A stretch of 64,000 nt of DNA from UBA11740 sp035635855 (GCA_035635855.1 DASQAF010000017.1:1-64000); one strand, 5' to 3'; numbered from the stretch's first letter, positions 34,684-44,655 are shown. The notes: a model not told the origin generated them from the sequence alone. Made by a program: numbers and translations.

Positions 34684-36591
34684 TCATTGGAGGCTCAAAA
34701 GGACATAAATCTCACGCGTTCCCTTTGCCAAAGGCTCTAGCGCTTTGCCGACGATTGTGCCTGGTCGATGAATCTGCACACCTCTGACCATAATCGGTAA
34801 CGACTTCATAGCAACACCAGGTTTATCACTCGTCACGAGCAGGTCGCCGATTTTGATTGCGTGTCGGGTTGCATCAACCTTTACTTTCACGCGTCCGGTG
34901 GTTGCGACCAGCACTTTCCCCGTGCCGGCTTCGCCGAGTATGACACCGGGCCGTGCTGAGACGACGCCCGCGACGCGCGTGTCATAGGCGTGGCCTGAAG
35001 GTACTACCGCATTGGCGAATCGCGGATCAAGGATGACGAGCGTACCTGGCGTGATCGGTTTCCGCGCCTGAACCCACTCCGCGACGTCCTGATATTTAGC
35101 CGCTATGTTTCCGGCTATGACCGCGTTCCCGGTCACGTTGATGTCGCCAACCACGTCAAGCTTGCTGGCGGGTGTAGCCGTCCCGATGCCAACGTTACCA
35201 CCGGCAAAAATAGCGCTGTAGTTGTTAGTAGCTCCGGACTGAGCATCGACAAATAATCCATAAGAATTAGTCGTGCCAACGATCCCCTGGTTATTTATAC
35301 GCACTCCGTACTGGTTAGAGGGCTTCAATGAACCAAATACAAAAGGTGAGTTAATCGCAAATGCGGTACCGTTAGTAACCGCGCCACCAGTGTTACTGTA
35401 AACGTTAACGGCATCACCTCCGTAGCCATCGATAATGGTGACACCCGGTGGCGGGGCAAAAAAAGCTGCTGAGATAAAGCCGCGAGCTAGTGAGATACTT
35501 GCACTCGGCGCGAAGGTAGGCGCCACATCCAGAGCCACTTGGTTGGTAGCGTTGCCGTTAAAAGTATTCCGCATCCTAATGCCAGAAGCCTGGTTCTGAT
35601 TATTCGTGAGAGTGGTTCCAATTTCGAGTATTCCTCCGGGCGTGGCTAAGGTTTGACTCCCGGTTACGATGATGCGCCCATTCGCAACCTCTAAGGCTTG
35701 AGTCGGTGTCGGCGTCCCGAGGCCGATGTTGCCGGCTGACTCGGTAATGACGGAATCACCGAGGGTGCCGGCGTTATCCGTCCACTTGGCAATGTGGTCC
35801 TGTGTGCCTGTACCGGAGGCAAGTGGTTGCGCTGAAGCCGCGGTGTCTGTGGGCTGCGCCGAGTTGCTGGCTAGTGCCTTGCTGCCGAGAGGATTTGGTT
35901 TAGCGACCAGGAAGCGCTGGGCGCGAATCGTACCGGCTACATCCAGCGTCGAGCGAGGGTCGCTGGTGCCGATACCCAGCCGCCCATCTTCGGTTAGGCG
36001 CATCTGCTCTTGATCGACGCCGGAAAAGAAATTGCCGACGCGAAATGTGAGCGCACCGCGCCCTCTAATCATCTGTCCATCCGTGCCGTCGTGGGCAATC
36101 ACGGTGGGAGTTTGCAGTTCGTCCTTCGCGGCAATTGTCCAGGACGAATCCTCTTCCACGGGCCCAATGGTTTGTGCCTGCGGCGTCGAGAGCTGGGTCG
36201 ATGCCGCCGGCTGCACACTCACCGATTTCTCTTCAACACTTACGCTGCCGATTCTCTGAGCCAGCTTACCGGAGGTCGACTTGGCCGTGACCACACAGAC
36301 GTATGTGCCTGGGGCCAAACGCTGACCCTGACCATCCTGCAGATGCCAGTCAAAGACGTTGCCGCCTCTAATCTCCTGGTCGAAGAGTTTTTCTCCACTG
36401 GCGGCATAGACCTCGACGTGCATCTGTACTACCGAAGAAGGCGCGGTGATGCGCACGCGCTCGCCGGAGGCAGCCGCGGTGATCGTCAGAGATGATCCCA
36501 GCGCACTGGAACTGTTCCCTTGCGCCAGTGCTGTCGTTAGCAGCGTGAAGATTAGCATCGAAGCGAATGTGATCCGTTTAAGAATAAGCAT
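34684..36591 (-). CDS. Secreted fibre-like protein with GIGT-P repeats
   Basis: The 635-residue protein starts at ATG 36591, with AAGGAG eight bases upstream, followed by a signal peptide. An N-terminal FlgD-like domain (VQMHVEVYAASGEKLFDQEI, LAPGTYVCVVTAKS) is followed by three tail-fibre or adhesin-type repeats of the form GIGTxxPxxxLDV (LGIGTSDPRSTLDVAG, IGLGTPTPTQALEVANG, VGIGTATPASKLDVVG). The C-terminal domain with YQDVAEWVQA, GTLVILDP and GVVSARPG resembles the peptidase-like caps of such fibres. It probably lies on the cell surface; exact role unknown. Confidence 0.7.
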   Translation of the reverse strand: MLILKRITFASMLIFTLLTTALAQGNSSSALGSSLTITAAASGERVRITAPSSVVQMHVEVYAASGEKLFDQEIRGGNVFDWHLQDGQGQRLAPGTYVCVVTAKSTSGKLAQRIGSVSVEEKSVSVQPAASTQLSTPQAQTIGPVEEDSSWTIAAKDELQTPTVIAHDGTDGQMIRGRGALTFRVGNFFSGVDQEQMRLTEDGRLGIGTSDPRSTLDVAGTIRAQRFLVAKPNPLGSKALASNSAQPTDTAASAQPLASGTGTQDHIAKWTDNAGTLGDSVITESAGNIGLGTPTPTQALEVANGRIIVTGSQTLATPGGILEIGTTLTNNQNQASGIRMRNTFNGNATNQVALDVAPTFAPSASISLARGFISAAFFAPPPGVTIIDGYGGDAVNVYSNTGGAVTNGTAFAINSPFVFGSLKPSNQYGVRINNQGIVGTTNSYGLFVDAQSGATNNYSAIFAGGNVGIGTATPASKLDVVGDINVTGNAVIAGNIAAKYQDVAEWVQARKPITPGTLVILDPRFANAVVPSGHAYDTRVAGVVSARPGVILGEAGTGKVLVATTGRVKVKVDATRHAIKIGDLLVTSDKPGVAMKSLPIMVRGVQIHRPGTIVGKALEPLAKGTREIYVLLSLQ

Positions 36592-36761
36592 GGTGGTGAC
36601 TCCTTCATCAGGTTGTTGCTGGTTGCGCGAAGGCGAAGTACTGCTCGCAAGCCTTTGGGCGTCCAATTTAGACAAGAAGTTTCTAATAGTGTTGTTAGAC
36701 ATTGTCCTTTTCCGTCCGCCTGATCATTATCTCATCTGCGGGTGGCCGAATAACGCCCAGG

Positions 36762-39700
36762 TCATCCTGCGATGACCCTGATGCGCTGGCGCAGATCCTC
36801 AACGTGTATCCGCTTGATCGAATAACCCGTGCTCAAAGACGGATCGGTGTACGGCGAAGTCGAATAACCGAGCCTCGTCGCCGCGTCATCCAGGTATGTC
36901 CGCAGATCCAGAATGTGTATTGCCCTTATCGTATCGCCAGGCGCCAGCGCCGGATCAGTCCAGGGCGCGCCGGTCAAACCAGCGACAGCTCGCAGCGCAT
37001 CCACCGCCTGACGCAATTCAACAATGTGCTGCGCCTTGGCCGTCGTGACGCCCACCATAAGAGTGTCATCAGTAAATACAGTCGGCAAGTAGGCAAAGGC
37101 GTTTGCTTTCGAGTATGGGCTGCCCGATGTTGGAGTCAGGTCGATCTGCACTGCACCGACCGCGTGTGCTGGGGTGGTTACCGTTATCATGCTGGTATCA
37201 AGGCTGCCATTCGTATAGAACCACGATGCGGATGCGCCGCCCATCGTTACTGTAGAAAGGTTGGCGAAGGCTCCCGCCAGAACGATCTGTTGTCCGCCCG
37301 AGACGCGTCCCGCTGGTGGACTAACTTTGTCGACGGTTAGGATTCCCTGCAGTTCGTAAGCGCCGATATCGACGATGGCCGTGCTGTTGCCGTCACCATC
37401 GGCAATTCGGTTAAAGCTCCCGCCACGCTGGTCGGTAAAGGGTGGGCCCATGAATGGCGGGTTGGTGACCGCCGCGTTATTACCTGCATCAATCGCGGGG
37501 CTGCCGGAAAGCAGGGCGTGGGTCATGGTCAGTCCGCCGTTGTTCGTCAGCGGAGCTAATTTCGCATCACCTACGCCAACTTGATTATTATTAACTCCAT
37601 TTGTTAAGCCTCCCGAGCCACCAGTGCCGATAAGGTTGAACGCGCTCGACGAGTCGACCACTCCATTAATGTCATCAGCTGTAGTGCTGGGACTGGCACC
37701 ACGATAATTACTCGCCACGATCGTGTTAGCTAGAAACACCGTGCCAAATGAATTGTCGATTCCGCCCCCGCGCTCTCCACCGCTGTTGTTGGAATCCGAT
37801 CGGTTATTTGTAATTGTCGCGTTCACCAGATGGATGACGCCGTTATTAGCTTGCCGAATGCCGCCGCCGTTCTGGGTGGTTGTGTTACCCGAGATCGTAG
37901 TATTAACCGCAAGTAAATTAGCGCCCTCAATATTAATTCCCCCGCCGCCCACTACAGTAGAATTGTTGGAGATGAGGCAATTAATAAGCGTGACTGCTCC
38001 GCTCGCGCCGACACCACCGCCGCCCCCAAATACCACATTGTTACTTATGTTGACGTTAATCAACGTCGTGCCTCCCAACGAATTCGTTACGCTGATCCCC
38101 GTACCGGCGTTTCCGACGATTGAGCCACCCGTCATCACCATGGTTCCAAATTCAGAAATGCCCGCACCGCCTCCGTTCGCTCCGTTGCCTTGACCGGGCG
38201 CCGTGCCGCCGATGTTGCAATTATTAAGCGTCATCGATCCGGCGTTGAATAGCCCGCCGCCCCCAGCATCAAAATTTACTGGGTTTAGGTTGTTACCATA
38301 AACATTGCACTCGGTCATCGCTAGGGTCCCGCGATTAGAAACTCCCCCTCCGGCTTGATTGACGGCCAGTCTACCGTTAGAGATGGTCAGACCCGAGATG
38401 GAAGCAGTGCCAAATTGAGGAATGGTAAAGATTCGAAAATCGGGAGTTCCTCCTGCCATGCTGCGCATGACAGTCAACTGATTTGCGCCCGGTCCGTTGA
38501 TTGCCATCGACGTGGAGAGATCTGGTAACGCTGTTAAGAGAGTGACTGTTCCAGTCAGACCGATCTGAAAGTTGATCGCATTCGAATCCGGGCTGGCGTT
38601 GGCGTCCGAGATCGCTTGTCGCAAGCTACCTGCTCCGCTATCAGCAGTGTTCGTAACCAGAATGCTTTGGACCTCGTAAGCACCGATATCTACGGTGGCG
38701 CTGCCGTCACCGTTGCCATCCGCGGAGCGGTTAAATGCGGCTCCACGCTGATCGGTGGTGATGGCGGAAGGGAGTGCGGGCGAGCAGGAGTTATTCAGCA
38801 CGCAGTTGTTTCCGGCATCAATCGCCGGGGAACCGGGCAAGAGGGCGTGCGCCTGCGTCGAACCGCCGTTGTTGGCGAGCGGACCAAGCAAAGGGTCAAC
38901 GCCCGTAAGGTTGTGCGTAGTCGTCCCGGAGAAACTCGCGCCCGAGGTGTTTCTGATTAGATTGTAGTCCTGCGAATTGAATGTGCCGTTCAAATCAGGA
39001 CCACTGCCGCTGCTAATCGTATTATTGGCTATGATTGTGTTCCTTAGGTTGACTGTGCTGCCGTTATTCGAGATGCCGCCGCCAGAGCCACTTGCGCTGA
39101 CTGTGTTATTACATACCGTGCTGTTTGTTAAAGTGAGCGTACTGGGGCCGCTAATGAAGATGCCGCCGGCGGCGTTGCCGGCGCCACTTGCGGTGTTGCC
39201 GCTCACCGTGCTGTTCGTCAGAGTGAGGAGCATCCCGTTTTGATTGATGCCGCCGCCGATGTGAGCGCTGTTTCCGCTCACCGTACTGTTGATCAAAATT
39301 GCCGGTGTCGAGGAGTCATTCTCGATGCCGCCACCAAAACCAAAGCTGGCGCTGTTGCCACTCACACTGCTGTCCATCAGCGTCAGTGCGCCAGAATTGC
39401 AGATGGCGCCGCCGCTTCCGCCACCCCCCGTGGCGGTATTTCCACTCGCCGTGCTATTCGTCATCGTCAGCGTACCTTGGTTGAGGATTCCAGCACAGCC
39501 GCCTGCGCTGGCTGAGTTGTTACTCAGCGTAGTGCTCGTCAATGTGAGCGTACCCTGGTTGAGGATTCCGCCCGCGGCGCTGAAAATGGCAGAGTTCCCA
39601 CTCACAGTGCTATTCGTTAACATGAGAGTGCCACTGTTTGAAATGCCCCCGCCGCTGGTTCCACTTGGCGGGCTGCCGCGCGAGACGGTAAGACCGGATA

Positions 39701-40259
39701 TGTTCACGGAAATGCTGCTCTGGATGGTGAAGATACGAAACGCCGGTGTGCCGCCCGCCGTGCTGCGTTGCACCGTCAATAGGTTTGCACCCGGCCCATT
39801 TAAGTTGACGTTGTGATTGATCGCCAGCAACTCGGTGCCCAGATTAATCGGGCTTGTAACACCACTGAAGTTGATATCGATCGTGCCACATGAGGAGAGC
39901 GCATTCGCTTCTTCAATCGCCGCGCGCAAAGTGCAAACGGCGCCCCCAGTTGCGCACGCCCCGTCGGCGGGCGTGGCGTCTCCAGCGTCACCGTTGTCGT
40001 TGACTGTGAACGAAGTGGGACAGCTTGGAGTCGGCGCTGGGTGCGGCATTTCTACAGAAGGAGTCATTCGGTTGCCGGTGAGATTGCGGGTGTCATTGGT
40101 TCTGGCTGGATAACGACCTTCGACGAGCCGATGCCGCAAATCGTAGTTGTATTCAATCCTATCGGCATGCGCAGTCCAACCGCCAGCAAATAAAGAAAGG
40201 ATCAACGGTAGAAGTGGCGTCCCGTTACGAACCACCAAATGTCTTTGACTCTCGAACAC
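36762..40259 (-). CDS. Giant secreted beta-helix protein with HIxxLR C-terminal module
   Basis: The 1165-residue protein has a signal (residues 12-33) and two CSLREA-type starts (AVCTLRAAIEEANA and GSLRQAISDANAS), each followed by a long parallel beta-helix of units like LTNSTVSGNSA and VNTTISGNTT. A TIG-like domain (VSPPAGRVSGGQQIVLAG) precedes the C-terminal module built on KAQHIVELRQAVDAL, RAIHILDLRTYLDDA and KRIHVEDLRQRI. The last 185 bp of this module are nearly identical in DNA to the neighbouring gene. The start is GTG 40259. Likely surface or matrix protein; enzyme activity is not evident. Confidence 0.8.
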   Translation of the reverse strand: MFESQRHLVVRNGTPLLPLILSLFAGGWTAHADRIEYNYDLRHRLVEGRYPARTNDTRNLTGNRMTPSVEMPHPAPTPSCPTSFTVNDNGDAGDATPADGACATGGAVCTLRAAIEEANALSSCGTIDINFSGVTSPINLGTELLAINHNVNLNGPGANLLTVQRSTAGGTPAFRIFTIQSSISVNISGLTVSRGSPPSGTSGGGISNSGTLMLTNSTVSGNSAIFSAAGGILNQGTLTLTSTTLSNNSASAGGCAGILNQGTLTMTNSTASGNTATGGGGSGGAICNSGALTLMDSSVSGNSASFGFGGGIENDSSTPAILINSTVSGNSAHIGGGINQNGMLLTLTNSTVSGNTASGAGNAAGGIFISGPSTLTLTNSTVCNNTVSASGSGGGISNNGSTVNLRNTIIANNTISSGSGPDLNGTFNSQDYNLIRNTSGASFSGTTTHNLTGVDPLLGPLANNGGSTQAHALLPGSPAIDAGNNCVLNNSCSPALPSAITTDQRGAAFNRSADGNGDGSATVDIGAYEVQSILVTNTADSGAGSLRQAISDANASPDSNAINFQIGLTGTVTLLTALPDLSTSMAINGPGANQLTVMRSMAGGTPDFRIFTIPQFGTASISGLTISNGRLAVNQAGGGVSNRGTLAMTECNVYGNNLNPVNFDAGGGGLFNAGSMTLNNCNIGGTAPGQGNGANGGGAGISEFGTMVMTGGSIVGNAGTGISVTNSLGGTTLINVNISNNVVFGGGGGVGASGAVTLINCLISNNSTVVGGGGINIEGANLLAVNTTISGNTTTQNGGGIRQANNGVIHLVNATITNNRSDSNNSGGERGGGIDNSFGTVFLANTIVASNYRGASPSTTADDINGVVDSSSAFNLIGTGGSGGLTNGVNNNQVGVGDAKLAPLTNNGGLTMTHALLSGSPAIDAGNNAAVTNPPFMGPPFTDQRGGSFNRIADGDGNSTAIVDIGAYELQGILTVDKVSPPAGRVSGGQQIVLAGAFANLSTVTMGGASASWFYTNGSLDTSMITVTTPAHAVGAVQIDLTPTSGSPYSKANAFAYLPTVFTDDTLMVGVTTAKAQHIVELRQAVDALRAVAGLTGAPWTDPALAPGDTIRAIHILDLRTYLDDAATRLGYSTSPYTDPSLSTGYSIKRIHVEDLRQRIRVIAG
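36862..37046 (-). repeat. C-terminal cassette, copy A
   Basis: This 185-bp stretch is identical to 40471-40655 except at two positions that I found by eye. It encodes two of the HIxxLR units. Flanking DNA of the two genes is clearly more divergent. Confidence 0.85.
39050..39640 (-). repeat. Internal beta-helix unit repeats
   Basis: Words such as TTGCCGCTCACCGTGCTGTT and TTCGTCA(A/G)(A/C)GT recur about every 60-90 bp, the DNA reflection of the LTNSTVSGNSA-type protein units. Divergent enough to be functional repeats rather than recent tandem duplication. Confidence 0.6.
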
Positions 40260-40370
40260 TGCTTTAGAACCTGCTCTTTCACCAGGCGAATCAAATGTGT
40301 CATTTGCCCTGTCGAAAACTACTCAATGATTCTTGCGCGCTTCGACGGTTTCCGGGATTCGTCGCCTTTC

Positions 40371-43300
40371 TCAACCCGCAATCGTTCTGATGCGCTGCCG
40401 TAACTCTTCGATGTGGATGCGTTTGATTACAAAACCTGAAGTGAGCCCGGGATCAGTATACGGCGAGGTTGAATAACCGAGCCTCGTCGCCGCGTCATCC
40501 AGGTATGTCCGCAGATCCAGAATGTGTATTGCCCTTATCGTATCGCCAGGCGCCAGAGCCGGATCAGTCCAGGGCGCGCCGGTCAAACCAGCGACAGCTC
40601 GCATCGCATCCACCGCCTGACGCAATTCAACAATGTGCTGCGCCTTGGCCGTCGTTTGTCCCACCGTAATCGTGTTGTCCGTAAAGACGGTCGGCAAATA
40701 TGCAAACGCGTTGGTCTTAGTTAACGGGCTGCCGGAGGTAGGTGTAAGTACAATATTAACTGCGCCCACCGCGTGGGGTGGCGTCGTCAAGGTAATTTGG
40801 CTCGTATCACCGGCGCCGTTGGTGTAAACAAACGAGGCCGCCGATCCTCCCATCGTCACCGTTGAAAGGCCGCCAAACGCACCGCTCAGAATGATCTGTT
40901 GTCCGCCTGACGTCCGGCCCGCCGGCGGGGCTACAGTATCAATTCTTAATGTTTGCGCATCGTTGAAGCAGATCGTGACGTCGTTCAAGGTTGGCGTCAG
41001 GCTGCTATTCGTGGTGCTTAGATACGCCTTGTACTTGAGATACCGAAAACCATTGAACTGACTTAGCGAGGCACCGCTCACGGTAAAGAAGGTCGCCGCT
41101 GTGCCATTAGGTCCGACAAAAGTAAAGGGGCCATATACGCTATTGCTCGCGGCCGCCTGGAATTTCAGCGTCGTATTCACCGGCGTGCTTGCGGTCCAGG
41201 AAAGGGTGGTCCATGTTGCCGTAAAACCTACCGCGGGGTTCGCGTCCTTCGATGACGAGACAAAATCTCCGGAGGACGCGAACCCATTCTTCATGTAAGT
41301 TTTGAAGCCTGCGTCGGTCGTGACACCTCCAGTCGTTGGGATCGACCAGGTGGAACCGCTGTTTGCCGAACTGACCCGGCTTCCTCCAGCGTAAACGTCG
41401 GCACCCGCTCCGCTGGTACCGCTCCGAGTGAGTGCATAGGTTCCTGCTGACGGAGTGGAGTTCGGTCGTATCACCAGGGCGTATTGCGTGCCCGAAGTCA
41501 ACGTCGCAGGACTGCCAAAGGTTCCCGTGTAATAAACCGCGGCGCCATTTGAGAAACCCGCAATGGTGGCGGTTGCCAGATCTGCTCCAGTTGGTAAGCC
41601 GCCGCTCGTTGCCCTAATCGACAGGGTTAGATTAGGTGTTGTGCCCGTACACCCACTGCAGAAAAGGTTGATATCCGCCTTTACGAGTTGTCCAGTTATG
41701 GCGGCCGTAAACGTTTGACCGCCCCATGTTGTCGTGTTGATGCCGACGCCGAAACTTCCTAACGTTGTGTTTTGCTGGTCAATGTTTGCGGGACTCAGCA
41801 GGATGACATCGCCGGAGCTGGTGGTCAGGTCAGCATTTGTGGCGACGCCCATTTGGAAGTCAGCTTGCGTAGTATCTGTAAGACAGCCGCTGGTTGCTGC
41901 GGAGGTGAGCGAAAAATTCTGCGTCGTCGTCATACTATCAGTCACAACGATGCTGGTCGCGGTGCTGGAGTTGAATCCTGCTTTACTGGCGCTAATGTTC
42001 GGATAGGTGCCGGCGGGAATTCCAGTGAAGGAATAAAAACCGCTGCCGTTGGTTGTCGTGGTGCGAACACCCAGCGCGACCGTCGCGCCGCTAATCGCCG
42101 AGCTGTCGCTGGCTCTGGTCACCGTACCTGAGACCGTGCCGCCACTTCCCACGGGCGTACACGCGGCAAATTTGAAGGAACCGATGCGGGTGAGATCATT
42201 CAGACCGTTAACGGCGTAGTACTCATTGGTGTACCAGAATGTGCAGCCGTCAGGATCCAGAGTCATCGCGGTGTAGTCACCCCAGCGAGTGCAGGTGCCG
42301 CCGCAGCTACCAGTCTGGGTCCCTGTCCCTTGAATCAGAGTCTGCTCAGTCTGGCTGAACGTGTTGACTGGATCAGTTGACAGTCTACCGGCGTACTTGA
42401 TCCCCGGATTGGTTGTGCTGTTCGAAGTGGTGTAGCCGATTGCCATGTTGCCCGCGCGGTCGACGGCTAAACTCGGCACATATCTATGAATGACATTGGC
42501 CCCATCGGGATCCCAAGTGACCGACTGAATGTCGTTGGCGCCGACGGTGCCGCCAGTCACCGGCACTTGATACCATCGCGGCGCCGCAAAGCCCGCTGTA
42601 TCCTGTCTGCGAACAGTGTGCGTCGCCCAGAGAGACTCCACGCCGCTAAGATTAGTGTATTGGTTTTGGGCCATCGCGCGCTGCTGAAGCACATCCAGGA
42701 AATTGCCGGGGGTGGGCGCGTTGGGTACTGATGCGGCTGGCCAACTGCTGCTGGCGAGTGGGTTGAATGGTCCAGTGAACGTAGAAAGAGAGATGCTATT
42801 CCAGTCGACGTGGAACTTGTACACGTCTTGAGCATTAAGGAACTCTGATGTCGAAATGAAATAGTTGGGACTGCCGGGCGGCGGCGTGCCTGCTTGCAGT
42901 CGCGCGTTACTCGGCAGCAGCGTAAACTCTGACGCATCCGCAACATCGAATGAAACAACTTGAGGCGTCGGCGCGGCCGCGTACATCTGGGCCTTGTTAA
43001 AGGCAAACACACGCACGTTCTGGAACGAGCCGCCGGCCGCGTAGTCGAACATGTTGGCCGACATATAAATGCCGTCCGGCCAAATGCCGAACTTTGGATA
43101 GTCGCCGAGGCCGCCGGTCGTGTTGATAGAGTAAAAGTTCCAACCACCCGCGACCGGATCTCCTGTCTTGGAGACGGCGATGCACTGAAATGAACCTGGC
43201 GGATTAATGACGTTGTTCGAACCATCAAGCTGGAAAGCGAAGTCGGTGATGAACCAGCGGTCTTCGAACGTGTCATAGAGCACGACTGGGTCGCCAAAGT

Positions 43301-43925
43301 TATCTGTGTCACATAGGTTGCCAAAACTCCCCTGACTCATGAACGTATCGAACGTGAATGCCGCTACCCGGACGCCAGTACTCTTATTATAGATGCCGAT
43401 CGATGTGTTAACTGTTTGAATGTAATAAGTCGGGCCGACGTCGCCGTTCTCGTCGGGCGGATGACCGGCGCCCCAGTTCGCGAAATCGAGCCCATCGAAA
43501 CTGATGTTGGGTGTCGGCGCCGGAGCCGCTGGCGTCGGCACAGCCATCTGTGTTTGAGCTGAGGGTTGCGCAGGTGTTGTCGTTCCGGGATAAATCTGAA
43601 GAACGCGATGAGGTGGTTCGCGCTCGGGCCGCCACTTCCTAACAGGTTTCCGGTACGGTAGCTTCCGAAGGTCGCCGTCAAACGGGTGTGCTTTCTGCAG
43701 ACGTAGTTCCCTGGGACCGCCAGCACGCGAATCTTTCTCGTCCTTCTTGTCCACAAAAAGAGCGTTATACGCTTTTACTTTGGGGTTATTGACGCGAGCC
43801 GGGGAATTGGCAGAAATATTCGCCCTGCGACCACTACCTTTCATCAATGCCCTCGCCGTAAAGGCGGTCACAACCATGGCCGCTACGATGACGATCAAGA
43901 ACCATCTTGCGCGGGATATCAACAT
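40371..43925 (-). CDS. Giant secreted multidomain protein with HIxxLR C-terminal module
   Basis: The 1184-residue protein starts at ATG 43925 with AAGGGCGAG just upstream and a signal anchor (residues 8-25). A large domain with NWGAGHPPDENGDVGPTYYI, GDPVVLYDTFEDRWF and WNFYSINTTGGLGDYPKFG resembles hydrolase- or propeller-type surface proteins that I cannot name. Then come a carboxypeptidase-regulatory-like domain (SGTVTRASDSSAISGATV), jelly-roll-like regions, a TIG-like domain and the same C-terminal HIxxLR module as the upstream neighbour. Likely exported and attached to the cell surface. Confidence 0.78.
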   Translation of the reverse strand: MLISRARWFLIVIVAAMVVTAFTARALMKGSGRRANISANSPARVNNPKVKAYNALFVDKKDEKDSRAGGPRELRLQKAHPFDGDLRKLPYRKPVRKWRPEREPPHRVLQIYPGTTTPAQPSAQTQMAVPTPAAPAPTPNISFDGLDFANWGAGHPPDENGDVGPTYYIQTVNTSIGIYNKSTGVRVAAFTFDTFMSQGSFGNLCDTDNFGDPVVLYDTFEDRWFITDFAFQLDGSNNVINPPGSFQCIAVSKTGDPVAGGWNFYSINTTGGLGDYPKFGIWPDGIYMSANMFDYAAGGSFQNVRVFAFNKAQMYAAAPTPQVVSFDVADASEFTLLPSNARLQAGTPPPGSPNYFISTSEFLNAQDVYKFHVDWNSISLSTFTGPFNPLASSSWPAASVPNAPTPGNFLDVLQQRAMAQNQYTNLSGVESLWATHTVRRQDTAGFAAPRWYQVPVTGGTVGANDIQSVTWDPDGANVIHRYVPSLAVDRAGNMAIGYTTSNSTTNPGIKYAGRLSTDPVNTFSQTEQTLIQGTGTQTGSCGGTCTRWGDYTAMTLDPDGCTFWYTNEYYAVNGLNDLTRIGSFKFAACTPVGSGGTVSGTVTRASDSSAISGATVALGVRTTTTNGSGFYSFTGIPAGTYPNISASKAGFNSSTATSIVVTDSMTTTQNFSLTSAATSGCLTDTTQADFQMGVATNADLTTSSGDVILLSPANIDQQNTTLGSFGVGINTTTWGGQTFTAAITGQLVKADINLFCSGCTGTTPNLTLSIRATSGGLPTGADLATATIAGFSNGAAVYYTGTFGSPATLTSGTQYALVIRPNSTPSAGTYALTRSGTSGAGADVYAGGSRVSSANSGSTWSIPTTGGVTTDAGFKTYMKNGFASSGDFVSSSKDANPAVGFTATWTTLSWTASTPVNTTLKFQAAASNSVYGPFTFVGPNGTAATFFTVSGASLSQFNGFRYLKYKAYLSTTNSSLTPTLNDVTICFNDAQTLRIDTVAPPAGRTSGGQQIILSGAFGGLSTVTMGGSAASFVYTNGAGDTSQITLTTPPHAVGAVNIVLTPTSGSPLTKTNAFAYLPTVFTDNTITVGQTTAKAQHIVELRQAVDAMRAVAGLTGAPWTDPALAPGDTIRAIHILDLRTYLDDAATRLGYSTSPYTDPGLTSGFVIKRIHIEELRQRIRTIAG
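40471..40655 (-). repeat. C-terminal cassette, copy B
   Basis: Partner of 36862-37046, differing at two of 185 positions by eye. Synonymous sites are also conserved, which indicates recent conversion or duplication rather than only protein-level selection. Confidence 0.85.
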
Positions 43926-44046
43926 CTCGCCCTTAGGATGAGAGTACCTTACGCGGCAACGTTGCTCCCTGGGTTTTCCTGATGTCCTCATGTCTTGTTT
44001 GGATAGTGGCTTTCTTGTTCTTAAGGGTTGTTCATTTCCGATTCTC

Positions 44047-44107
44047 TCAACCGGCGATGGTTCGGATGCGTTGACGCAAGTATTCGATGTGAGCGATCGT
44101 CACCGAT
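44047..44107 (-). pseudogene. Decayed C-terminus of a HIxxLR-module gene
   Basis: In one minus-strand frame the sequence reads VTIAHIEYLRQRIRTIAG then a stop, matching the last residues of the two giant proteins. A stop codon lies a few codons upstream, so only the tail of a former third gene remains. Confidence 0.6.
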
Positions 44108-44655
44108 TAAATAATTTTTCTTACGCAGCAATTCCTCCTGACCTTCGACGCGCGTTTTTGGATTTGGGCCGATCATCCTCAAAGGGAATAGGCAAACTTG
44201 TTGGAAAGGAGTAGTTGAAGGCTCACCGGCCACTGTTGATGTTTTGAACTTATCGATGCCGGGTGGTGGAGGCTTTCGCAGAGTCAACATCTTTCGTACA
44301 TCGCACCGGGGCTCATTATTACCCCCACCGCGCTTCGATCGCAAGATAGGCTCCGGTTCAATCGGGACAATTGGGTTTAAGAAGTTCGGCCGAAGAAGCT
44401 TGAAGCATTTTTCGGAAGTTGCCATGACAATTGATAATCTGTGCCAGACGTCGCCCTCACCTGTTCCTGGGCGAAGCTAATGTTGTGCACGGCTAGCAGA
44501 TTTTTGAAAGTGCGGAAGACTCCTTCAACCTCGATTGTGCTCATCTATAACAAAGGAGGGCGCCGCAGATCGCGGAGTAAGCCTCGAGAGTATTCACGTG
44601 TTTGCGGACATTATTGCACTTCAAGCGGAGGCTCACGTTCGCGTACAAGCCAGGC
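44108..44655. other. Degenerate spacer with gene remnants
   Basis: About 550 bp without a credible intact gene. A 134-residue frame (44021-44425, minus) is low in typical protein character. A possible ABC-ATPase N-terminal remnant is listed separately. The region looks like a zone of gene decay. Confidence 0.5.
44465..44544 (-). pseudogene. Possible ABC transporter ATPase N-terminal remnant
   Basis: From an ATG at 44544 the minus strand reads MSTIEVEGVFRTFKNLLAVH then NISFA, the pattern of the first beta strands of an ABC ATPase before Walker A. The similarity then stops and no GxxGxGKT follows, so it would be a fragment. The match is short and could be chance. Confidence 0.3.

Noticed and set aside
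39050..39640. CRISPR-like regular repeats
   Set aside because: They are coding beta-helix units in frame inside a long gene, with diverged units and no spacers.
44021..44425. 134-codon minus-strand frame
   Set aside because: Composition and lack of motifs look like translated spacer, and it overlaps the decayed HIxxLR tail in another frame.
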